Of a stretch of 6,320 bases of DNA, positions 5,758 through 6,320 are shown piece after piece (position 1 is the stretch's first letter; every line of letters begins with the position of its first letter). Under the pieces are notes generated by a model, which worked only from the letters and a program-made list of their open reading frames with translations, ran no database searches and was not told where the DNA came from. Origin of the DNA: a bacterium (GTDB taxonomy: Bacteria > UBP13 > UBA5359); contig JAQUEL010000094.1 in the NCBI GenBank assembly GCA_028685295.1, forward strand, positions 1-6,320, read 5' to 3'. A program made the position numbers and the translations under genes.

Positions 5758-6320
5758 ATGAAAAAACGTTACGCATTTATTGGCGCCAGCGGCAGGGCTA
5801 TGTACATGTATGCCAGACCTATGGTGCAAGAACTGGCGGAGTATGCTGCAATAGTAGGAATTTACGATCCTAATCCTTTAAGAATAGAGGCCTTGAAGGA
5901 GATGGCCGGGGCGGATTGTCCGGCCTATAATGACTGCGACAGGATGCTGGCCGAGCAGAAACCTGATGTCGCTATCGTCACTACTATGGACCGTTATCAC
6001 CATGAGTATATCATCAAATCTCTGGAAGCAGGTATGGATGTTATAACTGAGAAACCCATGACTATAGATGAAGAGAAGTGCAATGCTATTCTGGAAGCAG
6101 AGAAGAGGACCGGCAGAAAGATCATCGTTACCTTCAATTATAGATTTGCTCCCTATGTTACTGCTATAAAGCAAGGCATAAAGGATGGAATTATAGGCAA
6201 AGTGCTGAACGTTGATTTCGAATATCTGCTGGATACCGTGCATGGAGCGGATTATTTCAGGAGATGGCATAGGCGGAAGGAGAACAGCGGCGGCTTGCTG
6301 GTGCATAAATCAACCCATCA
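5758..6320 (+). CDS. Gfo/Idh/MocA-family oxidoreductase (3' end outside window)
   Basis: The first 187 codons of an NAD(P)-dependent dehydrogenase of the Gfo/Idh/MocA family, which usually oxidises a sugar, polyol or cyclitol hydroxyl in the cytoplasm. The Rossmann nucleotide-binding loop is at residues 7-14 (FIGASGRA). An aspartate ending the second strand (D37 in GIYDPNP) suggests NAD(H) preference. The family signature EKP is at 98-100, with its lysine K99, followed by NYRFAPY at 127-133. The fragment ends in SGGLLVHKSTH, the glycine-rich region leading to the substrate-site histidine, as in the subgroup with HKxTH in place of the more common DxGxH. ATG 5758 is needed to keep the Rossmann strand; ribosome binding is modest (GGGAG 12 bases upstream, AGGA very close). 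The frame is open to the right edge, so roughly the second half is missing. Substrate unknown; the divergent AraC-type gene probably regulates it. Confidence 0.9.
   Translation, partial: MKKRYAFIGASGRAMYMYARPMVQELAEYAAIVGIYDPNPLRIEALKEMAGADCPAYNDCDRMLAEQKPDVAIVTTMDRYHHEYIIKSLEAGMDVITEKPMTIDEEKCNAILEAEKRTGRKIIVTFNYRFAPYVTAIKQGIKDGIIGKVLNVDFEYLLDTVHGADYFRRWHRRKENSGGLLVHKSTH

Noticed and set aside
5878-6306. Minus-strand open frame of 142 codons at the right end
   Set aside because: The plus strand encodes a clear Gfo/Idh/MocA-type protein there, with the EKP signature and Rossmann loop, and is open to the edge.

Overview
The window reads as chromosomal DNA of an anaerobic, Firmicutes-like bacterium (Clostridia or Negativicutes type). 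This is an inference from strong AGGAGG-type ribosome binding sites, TTG/GTG starts next to good Shine-Dalgarno sequences, consensus sigma-A promoters, and a cytosolic iron-sulfur protein related to corrinoid-dependent reductases. Species cannot be read from the sequence. No rRNA, tRNA, CRISPR array, insertion sequence or phage gene is visible.

Left part (1-994): the C-terminal membrane end of a P-type cation-transporting ATPase, cut by the window edge, then a Nudix hydrolase on the same strand starting at a TTG. Both look like housekeeping genes.

Centre (about 1140-4390): a two-gene unit made of an IclR-family regulator and, 19 bases later, a 777-residue iron-sulfur protein. The regulator has a consensus promoter (TTGACA, 16 bp, TATAAT) followed by a 15-bp palindrome with IclR-operator geometry, which suggests autoregulation. 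The large protein is the most unusual object here. It contains two full modules related to reductive dehalogenase/epoxyqueuosine reductase (RdhA/QueG), each with a CxxCxxCxxxC cluster motif. Between them lies a shrunken third copy of the same fold that has lost all cluster cysteines. It has no Tat signal and no membrane-anchor partner nearby, so a cytoplasmic role is likely. Two back-to-back hairpins lie at the convergent junction with the next gene.

Right part (4388-6320): an AraC-family regulator on the minus strand with its own good promoter, divergent from a Gfo/Idh/MocA-family dehydrogenase that runs off the right edge. The 485-bp gap between them holds a 27-bp almost perfect palindrome and what looks like the decayed end of an unidentified gene (about 5444-5741). 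The layout suggests a sugar or polyol catabolic locus controlled by the AraC protein, with the enzymes continuing to the right of the window.
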